Position numbers and translations under genes: made by a program
Shown: positions 18,320 through 26,238 of the stretch, piece by piece
Position numbering within the stretch: position 1 is the stretch's first letter
Layout: each line of letters starts with the position of its first letter
Notes under the pieces: generated by a model
Told to the model about the DNA's origin: nothing
Database searches by the model: none
What the model saw: the letters and a program-made list of their open reading frames with translations, nothing else
Assembly: GCA_947475735.1 (NCBI GenBank)
Contig: CANJLQ010000007.1
Span: 62,001-126,000 of the forward strand
Source: Caulobacteraceae bacterium
GTDB taxonomy: Bacteria > Pseudomonadota > Alphaproteobacteria > Caulobacterales > Caulobacteraceae
DNA: 64,000 nucleotides
Direction of reading: 5' to 3'

Positions 18320-18594
18320 CCCTTGCCGTCGGCGCTGTCGCCGCACTGCTTTCGGCCTGTGCCGCGACGCCTGAGCGGCCGCCGACGACACCCGGCGCGG
18401 GACCGGGCCAGTGCGACGCGGCCGGCGCTCGCTCGCTGATCGGCACCCATGTCGGGGCGGTCAGCTTTCCGACCGGCGCGAACGTGCGCATCGTCTGCAC
18501 GACCTGCCCGACGACCCGCGACTATCGCCCCGACCGCCTCAACGTCCGGTTCGAAGAGGCGACCGGAATCATTCGCAGCGTCGACTGCGGCTGA
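18310..18594 (+). CDS. Small lipoprotein with I78-inhibitor-like domain and CTTCP motif (second of a pair)
   Basis: A 94-residue precursor. MRMTLAVGAVAALLSAC is a short lipoprotein signal with lipobox LSAC at Cys17. The mature part holds CDAAGARSLIG, RIVCTTCPTTRDY, PDRLNV and a terminal VDCG, again the I78 inhibitor pattern. It shares the CTTCP block and the domain layout with the preceding gene, so the two are tandem duplicates. Starts at 18310 and 18316 both fit; the second overlaps the upstream stop as ATGA. The function as a periplasmic protease inhibitor is known for the family but not shown here. Confidence 0.8.
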   Translation: MRMTLAVGAVAALLSACAATPERPPTTPGAGPGQCDAAGARSLIGTHVGAVSFPTGANVRIVCTTCPTTRDYRPDRLNVRFEEATGIIRSVDCG

Positions 18595-18612
18595 TCGCGG
18601 CCTCGCCCCCCG

Positions 18613-19722
18613 CTACCAGCGCCAGGCGTCTCGGATCACCTCAATGATGTAGCCGTCGTAGGCGTCAATCAGATAGATGTAGTTGTCGACGACGACCCAC
18701 TGCGTTCCCGGCGGCGGGAAGCCCAAGCCGAACGTCCGCCAGTCGTCCAGTCGGTAGCGCCAGAAAATCGACGGCAGGTAGTCGCCCTCGGACCACCGCT
18801 GTCCCCAGTAGTTCCTCGGCACCGAGTAGTAGCCGTAGTTCGGCGCGAAATAGAAGCCGGACCGAAACCCGGTGTACCCCCGGAAGCCCCGATCATTGCG
18901 CCACCAGTCGTAGCCCCGGTTGCGGCTCCAGTCGCGTCGCCAGCTGTCCTGGTTCCAGCGATTGCGGAAGCCGTCATAATCGCGGCGGCCATTGCGGTCG
19001 TTGGACCAGTTGCGGCCGCCGACGTTGCGATCGCGATCCCAGCCGCCGCGATCCTGGCCGCCGCCGTTCCAGTTGCCGCCATTGCCGCCGTTCAAGTCCC
19101 GGCCGCCGTTGCGGTCGTCCCGGTCGCGGCGGTCGCGGTCATTGCCCCTGCCATCGCGATCGCGGTTCTGATCCCGGTCGCGGTTCCAGTCTCGGCCACC
19201 GCCGTCACGACGACCCTCGCCGCGATTCCAGCCGCCGCCGTTCTGAGGTGGGGGAGGCGTCACCCCGGGCATAGCTGGTTGGTCGGGCCGGCTCCAGCCG
19301 CCGCCATTGCCCTGGCCACGATTGTCGCCGCGATCCCGGCGACCTTCGCCTCGCGGCTGGCCGTCGCGGTTGCGACCGCCGTCGCCTCGAGCTTGGCCGC
19401 CCCGGTCCCAGCCGCCGCCACCACGGCTTTCCTGACCGCCTCCGCCGCCGGGCCCGCGATCACCCCGGCCCTCGCGACGCCCGCCGTCGTCCCGATTGCC
19501 GCGTTCGCCGCCGCCACGCCGCTCCTGCGCCTGTTCCGCAGCCGGTCGCTGTCGCTCGACGCGCTCGGCGCGCATCGAGGGGCCCGCCTCGGCCTCGGCG
19601 CGCACGGAACGCTCTTCGGAGGCCGGCTCCATCGTGAAGTCCTGGGCCAGGGCCAAGCCGGGAGCCCCGGCCGGCAAGGCCAGGGCGGCCAGGGCGACAA
19701 AGGCCGTCAGCGTCGATTTCAT
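18613..19722 (-). CDS. RcnB-like exported protein with long Arg/Gly/Asn/Asp-rich region
   Basis: The 369-residue precursor has a signal peptide (about 1-26, LALAQ), a long low-complexity middle (about 60-260) of repeated RGG, RDR, GGGW and NRD units, an aromatic-rich stretch, and a C-terminal domain with EGDYLP, YRLDDWRTFGLGFPPPGTQWV and a YIYLIDAYDGYIIEV ending. The latter is the RcnB domain, found in a periplasmic protein linked to nickel/cobalt balance in E. coli. Whether this protein binds metal is not known. ATG 19722 has a GGAAGA ribosome binding site. It is convergent with the lipoprotein pair. Confidence 0.8.
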   Translation of the reverse strand: MKSTLTAFVALAALALPAGAPGLALAQDFTMEPASEERSVRAEAEAGPSMRAERVERQRPAAEQAQERRGGGERGNRDDGGRREGRGDRGPGGGGGQESRGGGGWDRGGQARGDGGRNRDGQPRGEGRRDRGDNRGQGNGGGWSRPDQPAMPGVTPPPPQNGGGWNRGEGRRDGGGRDWNRDRDQNRDRDGRGNDRDRRDRDDRNGGRDLNGGNGGNWNGGGQDRGGWDRDRNVGGRNWSNDRNGRRDYDGFRNRWNQDSWRRDWSRNRGYDWWRNDRGFRGYTGFRSGFYFAPNYGYYSVPRNYWGQRWSEGDYLPSIFWRYRLDDWRTFGLGFPPPGTQWVVVDNYIYLIDAYDGYIIEVIRDAWRW

Positions 19723-19862
19723 GGTCGTCTTCCCCGCACGCCGGTATCGGCGGCTCGTCCTCACGCTCGCGCCGGGCGCATGAACGGTGTCTGAACGACG
19801 TCTTGCGGGTCGCCACCGGGTCGCCCAGATCAGTCTCACACCCTGAAGCCCGGAGTTCCGCC

Positions 19863-20588
19863 ATGACCGCCCCCATTGAACTCTGGTACTGGCCCACGCC
19901 CAACGGCTGGAAGATCTCCATCGCGCTGGAGGAGATGGGTCTGGCCTATGAGGTGAAGCCTGTGAACATCGGCCGGGGCGAGCAGTTCGACGCCGCGTTC
20001 CAGGCGATCAGCCCCAACGGTCGCATGCCCGCCATCGTCGATCCTGAAGGGCCGGACGGTCAGCCCCTGTCGATCTTCGAGAGTGGTGCGATCCTGCAGT
20101 ATCTCGGGAACAAGTCCGGCCGCTTCTACCCGACCGACGTCCGCGCTCGCGCCGAGGTCGATCAGTGGTTGTTCTGGCAGGTGGGCGGGCTGGGCCCGAT
20201 GGCGGGTCAGACGCACCATTTCCGCCAGTACGCCCCCGCCCTGATCAAGGACCAGCGCCAGATCGCCTATGGCGTGCGGCGCTACACCGACGAGACCCAC
20301 CGGCTGTATGGCGTCATGGATCGGCGGCTGGCGGACCGGGAGTTCCTGGCGGGCCAATACTCCATCGCCGACATGGCGGCCTGGCCGTGGATCCTGCCTG
20401 AGCATCAGGGCCAGGACCTGTCCGAGTTTCCGAACCTGAAGGCCTGGGTCGCGCGGGTCGGCGCGCGGCCGGCGGTGATCAAGGGTCGGGCGGTCGGCGA
20501 GGCGCTGCGCGGCAATCTGGCGTCGTCCGGAAAGGACGCGGAGCAGGCGAGAAAGCTTTTATTCGGTCAGAGGGCCCGCAAGGCCTGA
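19863..20588 (+). CDS. Glutathione S-transferase family protein (YfcG/Ure2-like)
   Basis: The 241-residue protein has an N-terminal thioredoxin-fold domain starting IELWYWPTPNGWKISIALEEMGL and carrying the ISPNGRMPAIVD and SIFESGAILQYL glutathione-site segments, then an all-helical C-terminal domain with GQYSIADMAAWPW. The TPNGWK region resembles the disulfide-bond oxidoreductases YfcG and YghU rather than classical detoxifying GSTs. It is a single gene, convergent with suhB. Confidence 0.9.
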   Translation: MTAPIELWYWPTPNGWKISIALEEMGLAYEVKPVNIGRGEQFDAAFQAISPNGRMPAIVDPEGPDGQPLSIFESGAILQYLGNKSGRFYPTDVRARAEVDQWLFWQVGGLGPMAGQTHHFRQYAPALIKDQRQIAYGVRRYTDETHRLYGVMDRRLADREFLAGQYSIADMAAWPWILPEHQGQDLSEFPNLKAWVARVGARPAVIKGRAVGEALRGNLASSGKDAEQARKLLFGQRARKA

Positions 20589-20610
20589 CGGCCAGGCTTC
20601 GCACCACTGA

Positions 20611-21417
20611 TCAGGCGGCCTGGAGGACCTTGCGGAGTTGCGGATGCAGCTCGGTGTTGGCGGCCAGGATGGTCGAGCCGGTCTTGGGGTCGCCGTCGTT
20701 ATCGATGGTCGTGACCGATCCGCCCGCTTCCGTCACGAACAGGATGCCGGCGGCGACGTCCCAGGGCTTCAGGTTGCGCTCGAAATAGGCGTCGTAGCGT
20801 CCGCACGCGACCCAGGCGAAGTCCAGCGCCGCGGAACCCAGGCGACGGATACCGGCGACGCGCTGGCCGATGGCGTGGATGTCCTTGATGGCCTGGGCAT
20901 GGCCGGTCTTGCCGATGAAGGGCAGGCCCGTGGCGATCAGGCTCTCGGACAGATCACGGCGGCCGGCGACGCGGATACGCTGGTCGTTCAGATAGGCGCC
21001 CTTGCCCTTCTCGGCCCAGAACAGCTCGTTCATGACGGGGTTGTAGGTGACCCCCGCGACGATCTCGGACGACCCGTCCGGCGCATAGCGTTGCAGGCCG
21101 ACCGTGATCGCGAAATGCGGCATGGCGTGCATGAAGTTGGTCGTGCCGTCGATCGGGTCGACGATCCAGGTGTGGGACTTGTCCGTCCCCTCCATCAGCC
21201 CGCGCTCCTCGCCCAGGAAGCCATAGCCGGGGCGGGCCTTCATCAGCAGTTCGTACAGCGTGTCCTCGGCCTTGATATCGGCGGCCGTGACGAAGTCTCC
21301 GGGCCCCTTTCGCGACACCTGCAGGTTCGCGACCTCGCCGAAGTCGCGCAGCATCGGACGCGCCGTCTTGCGCACGGCGTCGATCATCACGGAGACGAGG
21401 GCGGAGGCGAGGGCCAT
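20611..21417 (-). CDS. suhB: Inositol monophosphatase family protein SuhB
   Basis: The 268-residue protein has the metal-binding motifs GEERG (66-70 region), WIVDPIDGTTNF and the late segment CGRYDAYFERNLKPWDVAAG, which together define the Mg-dependent inositol monophosphatase fold. Bacterial SuhB also acts in rRNA transcription antitermination. It lies 92 bp upstream of efp on the minus strand in gene order efp-suhB, so read-through from efp is possible. Confidence 0.94.
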   Translation of the reverse strand: MALASALVSVMIDAVRKTARPMLRDFGEVANLQVSRKGPGDFVTAADIKAEDTLYELLMKARPGYGFLGEERGLMEGTDKSHTWIVDPIDGTTNFMHAMPHFAITVGLQRYAPDGSSEIVAGVTYNPVMNELFWAEKGKGAYLNDQRIRVAGRRDLSESLIATGLPFIGKTGHAQAIKDIHAIGQRVAGIRRLGSAALDFAWVACGRYDAYFERNLKPWDVAAGILFVTEAGGSVTTIDNDGDPKTGSTILAANTELHPQLRKVLQAA

Positions 21418-21509
21418 GGGGGAATCTCCTGGTCCGTCTGTCCTGAAAAGGCGGGCTGCCCGGACAGACGGAGAAGTTCAGAACTGGCCCCGAGGGGCAG
21501 GGACGGGGA

Positions 21510-22079
21510 TCAGTCCGCGCGGCGGACGTATTCGCCGGTCGTGGTGTCGACGATGATGCGCTCGCCCGCCGACATATAGGGCGGGATCATGATGCGCACG
21601 CCGTTGTCGGCGAGGGCCGGCTTGTACGAGGACGAAGCGGTTTGGCCCTTCACCGTCGGCTCGGTCTCGGCGACCGTCAAGGTGACCTGATCGGGCAGGG
21701 ACAGGCCGATCGGACGCTCTTCGTGCATCTCGATGACGACCTTCATGCCGTCCTGCAGATAGGGGATGGAGTCCTCGCCGACCCAGTCCTTCTGCAGTTC
21801 GATCTGCTCGTAGGTAGCGTCGTCCATGAACACGAGCGCGTCGCCTTGCTCGTACAGGAAGGAGAAGTCCTTCTGCTCCAGCGTGACGCGCTCGACCTTG
21901 TCTTCCGAGCGGAAGCGTTCGTTCAGCTTGTTGCCAGTTTCCAGGTTCTTGGCCTCGACGTTGGCGAAGGCGCCGCCCTTGCCGGGCTTGACGTGGCTGG
22001 CCTTGGTCACGACCCACAGGCCGCCGTTGTGCTGGAGCACCATGCCGGGCTTGATGGTGTTGCCGTTGATTTTCGCCAT
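21510..22079 (-). CDS. efp: Elongation factor P
   Basis: Relieves ribosome stalling at polyproline. The 189-residue protein has the three-domain length of EF-P. The domain I loop is VKPGKGGAF with Lys34 at the position that is lysylated in many bacteria, so this is the EpmA-type tip, not the arginine tip of the EarP type. The start MAKINGN at 22079 is the family norm; frames extending upstream are unconserved. The window holds several proline-rich exported proteins that would be natural clients. Confidence 0.97.
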   Translation of the reverse strand: MAKINGNTIKPGMVLQHNGGLWVVTKASHVKPGKGGAFANVEAKNLETGNKLNERFRSEDKVERVTLEQKDFSFLYEQGDALVFMDDATYEQIELQKDWVGEDSIPYLQDGMKVVIEMHEERPIGLSLPDQVTLTVAETEPTVKGQTASSSYKPALADNGVRIMIPPYMSAGERIIVDTTTGEYVRRAD

Positions 22080-22185
22080 GAGGGGATCGCTGGAGCTAGG
22101 GCGCGACCACGACGGCCGGCGCGAATTCGGGCGCGATCCGTAGAGGAAGCCGCCCGACAGGGCAAGGCGGCCCGGTGCCGGCGGA

Positions 22186-22743
22186 TCAATGCAGGGTCGC
22201 CGCCGTCTGCTCGGCCTTGCGGTCGAGCATGTTGGCCAGGCGGATTCCGGAGCCCGTCGGCGACGCGAGCTTGCCGGCCTTCGGGTCCAGCTTTCGTGCT
22301 TCATGCGCGAAGGCGGCGGCTAGGCCCGCGGACGTCATGGCCGCGGCGATCTGCAGGCCTCGGCTGGCCGGACGCAGCGCGATCCAGAGCGCATTGATCG
22401 CCTGAGCCCCGGCCCAGAGAATCATTGCCGACGTCCGCTCCGGGCGCGCAGGCGCGTTCCAGACGCGGACGGCGGACAGGGTGGTGGCCGAGAACACGGC
22501 GGGCAGCACAAGGCTGAAGGCTCCTCGCGGCCGCTCTGTGGTCGGCCCGGCACCGTCCCGGGCCTGGGCCAGGGTCCGTTGGGTCGGTCGGACGGATCGT
22601 GTCGCCATAGCGGTCGCCAAAAGCGCGAACCCGACCGTTACCGCCACCCCGAGCATGACGTGGCCGGGACCGCGCTCTCCGGCATTCAGAAAATCGGCGG
22701 CCGCGTCTCGCACGTCTTCCAGGGTGTCTTGAATGTCGGTCAT
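22186..22743 (-). CDS. Four-helix membrane protein, unknown (remote TspO-like tail)
   Basis: A 185-residue protein with four predicted membrane segments (about 28-47, 75-95, 103-123, 128-145) and a charged C-terminus. The third and fourth helices contain AINALWIAL and a later KLDPKAGKL, which faintly recall the NALW helix and the end of TspO/MBR proteins, but the tryptophan-rich signatures are lacking. I treat it as an unrecognised membrane protein. It lies between efp and bfr on the same strand, 52 bp after bfr. Confidence 0.6.
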   Translation of the reverse strand: MTDIQDTLEDVRDAAADFLNAGERGPGHVMLGVAVTVGFALLATAMATRSVRPTQRTLAQARDGAGPTTERPRGAFSLVLPAVFSATTLSAVRVWNAPARPERTSAMILWAGAQAINALWIALRPASRGLQIAAAMTSAGLAAAFAHEARKLDPKAGKLASPTGSGIRLANMLDRKAEQTAATLH

Positions 22744-22795
22744 GGTCGCTCCGTGATGTCCGGAGCAAATGAGCCGGGCGCGCCGTGGTTCCGCG

Positions 22796-23296
22796 TCAGT
22801 TGCCGGTAGCGGACTTGTCCGGGGCGATCTCGGTCATGGCCGATTGCAGGTAGTTCTGCTCGCCCAGTTGTTCGATCAGTTTGAACTGGGCCTCCAGGAA
22901 GTCGATGTGTTCCTCGGTGTCGGACAGGATCTCCATGAAGATCTGCCGGCTGACGAAGTCCGACGCGGCTTCGGCCTGGGCGATCCCGCCCAGCAGGGTG
23001 TCGCGACCGCCCAGCTCCAGCGCCAGGTCCGCGCCAAGGCACTCGACCGCGGTCTCGCCGATCTTGAGCTTGTGCAGATCCTGCATGTTGGGCAGGCCGT
23101 CCAGGAACAGCACGCGCTTGATCAGCTTGTCCGCGTGTTTCATCTCGCCGATCGATTCGTCGTAAATGATCTGGCCGAGGTGCTTCAGGCCCCAGCTCTC
23201 GAACATCCGGGCGTGCAGGAAGTACTGATTGACCGCCGTCAGCTCGTTGGTCAGCACCGCGTTGAGGGTGCGGATGATCGCAGGATCGCCTTTCAT
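22796..23296 (-). CDS. bfr: Bacterioferritin
   Basis: Stores iron in a 24-subunit haem-containing shell. The 166-residue protein has the Bfr ferroxidase ligands Glu18, Glu51, His54, Glu94 and His130, and the haem ligand Met52 (GEMKHAD). By alignment with E. coli Bfr the sixth ligand, Glu127, falls on Thr127 here (DTEEHIDF). The start MKGDPAII at 23296 is the family norm. The gene lies 130 bp downstream of bfd on the same strand, with a TTGCGA-type half-palindrome between them. Confidence 0.96.
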   Translation of the reverse strand: MKGDPAIIRTLNAVLTNELTAVNQYFLHARMFESWGLKHLGQIIYDESIGEMKHADKLIKRVLFLDGLPNMQDLHKLKIGETAVECLGADLALELGGRDTLLGGIAQAEAASDFVSRQIFMEILSDTEEHIDFLEAQFKLIEQLGEQNYLQSAMTEIAPDKSATGN

Positions 23297-23403
23297 GGCC
23301 TTCGGCTCCTTGATGTCTGGTGAGGCGCCCAGCGCCATTGGATGCTTGATATCACACGCCATGCGGAGATGGGCTGTTGCGAGCCCTTCTCACGACATTG
23401 ATA

Positions 23404-23420
23404 TTGCGAATGATTTCTGG
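23404..23420. promoter_or_regulatory. Candidate iron-regulator half-palindrome upstream of bfr
   Basis: The sequence TTGCGAATGATTTCTGG matches the left half and centre of a Fur-type 7-1-7 palindrome (TGCGAAT-G-ATT) but its right half is degenerate. It lies about 108 bp upstream of the bfr start. It resembles the fuller sites at bfd and nuoA. Assignment to Fur is inference. Confidence 0.35.
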
Positions 23421-23426
23421 TCCCGC

Positions 23427-23648
23427 CTATTCGGCGGCGAGGGCGAAGACCTGCCGGCCGTCATCGATCATCTGCCGCATTTCGCAGACGCATTTGGCGC
23501 ACTGCGCGGCGCAGCCGTTCCGCTCGAACACATCACGGGGGCGGCGGGCCCCGGCCTCGATGGCGAAGGCGACGTCACGCTGGCGCAGGCCGTTGCAGTT
23601 GCAGACGTACACGTGGGGTCTCGAAACTTGTTGCGACTGGTTCTCCAT
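23427..23648 (-). CDS. bfd: Bacterioferritin-associated ferredoxin
   Basis: Carries electrons that release iron from bacterioferritin. The 73-residue protein has a CNC pair at 16-18 (YVCNCNG) and a second cluster around [12 protein letters not shown] (46-55), giving the Cys pattern of a [2Fe-2S] BFD-like domain. It is directly upstream of bfr on the same strand, its known partner. It diverges from thiE across 78 bp that contain a TTGC...GCAA palindrome. Confidence 0.88.
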   Translation of the reverse strand: MENQSQQVSRPHVYVCNCNGLRQRDVAFAIEAGARRPRDVFERNGCAAQCAKCVCEMRQMIDDGRQVFALAAE

Positions 23649-23665
23649 AGCAGGACGGCAAAGGA

Positions 23666-23682
23666 TTGCAACGCATTCGCAA
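23666..23682. promoter_or_regulatory. Candidate iron-responsive operator between bfd and thiE
   Basis: TTGCAACGCATTCGCAA is an imperfect palindrome (outer TTGC/GCAA) placed 18 bp upstream of the bfd start codon. Read on the minus strand it is TTGCGAATGCGTTGCAA, close in form to the site before nuoA (TTGCGA-GGCGT-TCGCAA). Next to an iron-storage partner gene, a Fur-family regulator is the natural guess. This is inference from pattern only. Confidence 0.45.
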
Positions 23683-23726
23683 CCGTCGTGGTTGACGCGA
23701 GGGTCGCAGCATCGCACCTCCCGGTC

Positions 23727-24365
23727 ATGCGCGCCCCTGACTGTCAGCTGTATCTGATCACTCCGCCCCTGATCCCCGATGTCGAAGCCTTCGCCGCCCA
23801 GCTGGAAGCCGCGCTGGAGGCTGGGCCGGTTGCGGCGGTGCAGATCCGGCTGAAGCCCGCAGACGATGCCACGATCGAGGTCGCGGTCCGCAGACTGGCG
23901 CCCGTCGCTCAATCGCGAGGCGTGGCGGTGATCCTGAACGATCGGCCTGATCTGGCGATGGCTCTCGGGTGCGATGGTGTTCATGTCGGACAGTCGGATA
24001 CGTCGGTCGCGGCCGCCCGGCGGATCATGGGCAATTCGGCGATGATCGGGACCACCTGTCACGACAGCCGCCACCTGGCCATGGAGGCTGCGGAGGCGGG
24101 AGCCGACTATGTGGCCTTTGGAGCCTTTTTCCCGACCGAGACGAAGCAGACCAGCCATCGGCCGGACCCGGAAATCCTGTCCATCTGGCAAGAGGGCATG
24201 GCCATCCCCTGCGTCGCGATCGGCGGAATCACGGTCGAGAACGCCAGGGTGTTGATCGACGCGGGAGCCGACTTTCTGGCCGTCAGCCACGGCGTCTGGG
24301 GCCACCCGGACGGACCGGCGCAGGCCGTCAGAGCGTTTCATGGGCTGCTGACGGAGAGCGCCTGA
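23727..24365 (+). CDS. thiE: Thiamine-phosphate synthase family protein ThiE
   Basis: Joins the pyrimidine and thiazole halves of thiamine. The 212-residue TIM-barrel has VQIRLKP near 35-41, [24 protein letters not shown] (written in parts as ILNDRPDLA and DGVHVGQSD), [23 protein letters not shown] and VAIGGI, all ThiE landmarks. ATG 23727 gives the normal start. No TPP riboswitch is apparent upstream. There are no other thiamine genes nearby, so a TenI-like role cannot be excluded. Confidence 0.9.
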   Translation: MRAPDCQLYLITPPLIPDVEAFAAQLEAALEAGPVAAVQIRLKPADDATIEVAVRRLAPVAQSRGVAVILNDRPDLAMALGCDGVHVGQSDTSVAAARRIMGNSAMIGTTCHDSRHLAMEAAEAGADYVAFGAFFPTETKQTSHRPDPEILSIWQEGMAIPCVAIGGITVENARVLIDAGADFLAVSHGVWGHPDGPAQAVRAFHGLLTESA

Positions 24366-24432
24366 CTTCAGGGGATGTTAGGGAGCGTGTGGTTCAAGGG
24401 ACGCTCGTTTTCCTCCCCCGAGTCCTCTGCCT

Positions 24433-26115
24433 ATGGCCCACAGTCGCGCGTTGAACGCCACGGACGTCGAGGTTAAGGGCGCCGCGGCCGCGCGCGCGCC
24501 GCGCGTCACGACGGCCGCCACGCTGTTCGCCGATCCTCTGATCCCCATGATCACCGTCGTCGGGGTCATGGTGCTGACCGTCCTGGCGATATCGACCGCG
24601 CGAACCGCGGGACTGGTCGCCGCCCTGTGGGCCGCCAACGCGGTGGCCGTCGCGGTCTGGCTGCGAAGCGGACGAGGTGTGAGCTACGACCTTAGCTTCG
24701 GCGGACTGGTCGCCATCGGCGTTCTGGCCGGCCAGTTCCTGGCGGGCAATCGGCCGGAACTCGCGGTCATGTTCACGATCGCCAACATGGTCGAGATCGT
24801 GGCCGGTGTGCTTCTGGCCCGGCGGTTCGCGCCGACCCTGAACCTGGCCAGCGTCGACGGGGCCTTTCGCTTCATCCTTTCGGTGGCGGCCCTGGCTCCG
24901 ATCGGAGGCGGACTGATCGCCGCGACCGGACTGTCTTTGATGCAGGACGGGGACTTCCTGCTGTCGTTCCAGACGTGGTGGTTCGGGCACGCCCTCGGGC
25001 TTGCGGTCCTTGCGCCCTTCATCCTGGCGCTGGAGAAACAACCGGTCCGCGCTCTGCTGTCGCCGTGGCGTGCTGCGGAGACGATCCTGTTGACCGGTCT
25101 GCTGGGGGCGACCTGCTTTCTGGTCTATTTCATGATGCGGTTTCAGCTGGGCTTCATTCTGATCCCGCTGCTGATCGTGATCGCCGCCCGGTTGAGGGTC
25201 GTCGGCGTGACAGCGGCCCTGGTCGTCGTATCAGTGTGCGCGATCGCCTCGTTGATGGTGGGCGCGGGACCCTGGCGATCCGACGCCGCGGCCTTGGCCG
25301 AGCACGCCTTGCTGATGCAGCTCACGCTCCTGTTCGGCTTCGTTCCGATCGTTCTGGTGGCGTCTTTGCTGGAGGAACGGGATCGGCTTTCGGACCGGGC
25401 CAAGGCCGGACAAATGCGCGCGGAACGGGCGTCGGAGGCCAAGTCGCGCCTGCTCGCCAACGTCGCCCACGAGATCAAGAGCCCGATCGGCGGGATCATC
25501 GGCATCGGCGATTTGTGGTCCTCGGGCCAGCTCGGCCCCGTCACTGAGACCCAGCGCGAGATGGCGGGGATGCTGGTGAAGACGGCCCGTCAGGTCGAGG
25601 CCCTGTCCCACGACCTTCTGGACGTGGCCCGCGCCGAATCGGGAGCGGTCAAGGTCGAGCTTCGGCCGACGGATGTGCCCGGCGTGCTGGACGACGTCTG
25701 TCGCGCCACCGCCCTGCGGCCCGAGGCGGCGAGGCTGAACCTGTCCGTCATCGCGGAAGGCGACGGGCTGGTCGCCTTGGCGGATTCCCAGCGCCTGGCC
25801 CAGGTGATCGACAATCTGGCGACCAACGCCGTCAAATACGCGGCCGGTGGGGGCGAGGTGACCTTCCGCGCCAGCCGCATCTACGACGGCGTCCGGATCG
25901 AGGTCATCGACAAGGGGCCCGGCCTGTCTCCCGAGAAGCAGGCCCAGCTGTTCGAGCCGTTCAACCGGCTGGGGCTGGAGCGATCCACGGTCGAGGGGCA
26001 CGGCATCGGCCTGGCCCTGGCCAAGCGACTGGTCGAGCTACAGGGCGGGGCCATCGGCGTCGTGTCGGCGCCGGGCGAGGGCGCGACCTTCTGGATCGAG
26101 TTGCCTGCCGCCTGA
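24433..26115 (+). CDS. Membrane sensor histidine kinase with MASE1-like sensor
   Basis: The 560-residue protein has eight or so membrane segments in residues 35-310, in the style of the MASE1 integral sensor domain, then a HisKA domain with the H-box NVAHEIKSPIGGIIG and an HATPase_c domain with N-box DNLATNAVKYA, G1 DKGPGLS and G2 GHGIGLALAK. It is therefore an active-looking kinase. No receiver domain is attached and no regulator gene lies next to it, so its partner is unknown. It precedes the cio oxidase genes by about 120 bp on the same strand. Confidence 0.93.
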   Translation: MAHSRALNATDVEVKGAAAARAPRVTTAATLFADPLIPMITVVGVMVLTVLAISTARTAGLVAALWAANAVAVAVWLRSGRGVSYDLSFGGLVAIGVLAGQFLAGNRPELAVMFTIANMVEIVAGVLLARRFAPTLNLASVDGAFRFILSVAALAPIGGGLIAATGLSLMQDGDFLLSFQTWWFGHALGLAVLAPFILALEKQPVRALLSPWRAAETILLTGLLGATCFLVYFMMRFQLGFILIPLLIVIAARLRVVGVTAALVVVSVCAIASLMVGAGPWRSDAAALAEHALLMQLTLLFGFVPIVLVASLLEERDRLSDRAKAGQMRAERASEAKSRLLANVAHEIKSPIGGIIGIGDLWSSGQLGPVTETQREMAGMLVKTARQVEALSHDLLDVARAESGAVKVELRPTDVPGVLDDVCRATALRPEAARLNLSVIAEGDGLVALADSQRLAQVIDNLATNAVKYAAGGGEVTFRASRIYDGVRIEVIDKGPGLSPEKQAQLFEPFNRLGLERSTVEGHGIGLALAKRLVELQGGAIGVVSAPGEGATFWIELPAA

Positions 26116-26238
26116 CGGGGTAAAATCATCTTCTGGTGAATTAATGCGACCGGACGCCGCGCGTCGGCTTGCGCGGTGGACATTCTGCGGCCGAGGGCGC
26201 AAGACCCCAATAATACTAGGGTCATTAGGAACACGGTC

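Noticed and set aside
22186..22743. Firm TspO/MBR assignment for the four-helix protein
   Set aside because: Only a faint NALW helix and tail similarity; the characteristic Trp-rich and fifth-helix features are missing.
23649..23726. TPP riboswitch before thiE
   Set aside because: The 78-bp gap is too short for the aptamer and lacks the CTGAGA and ACCTGATC-like conserved segments.
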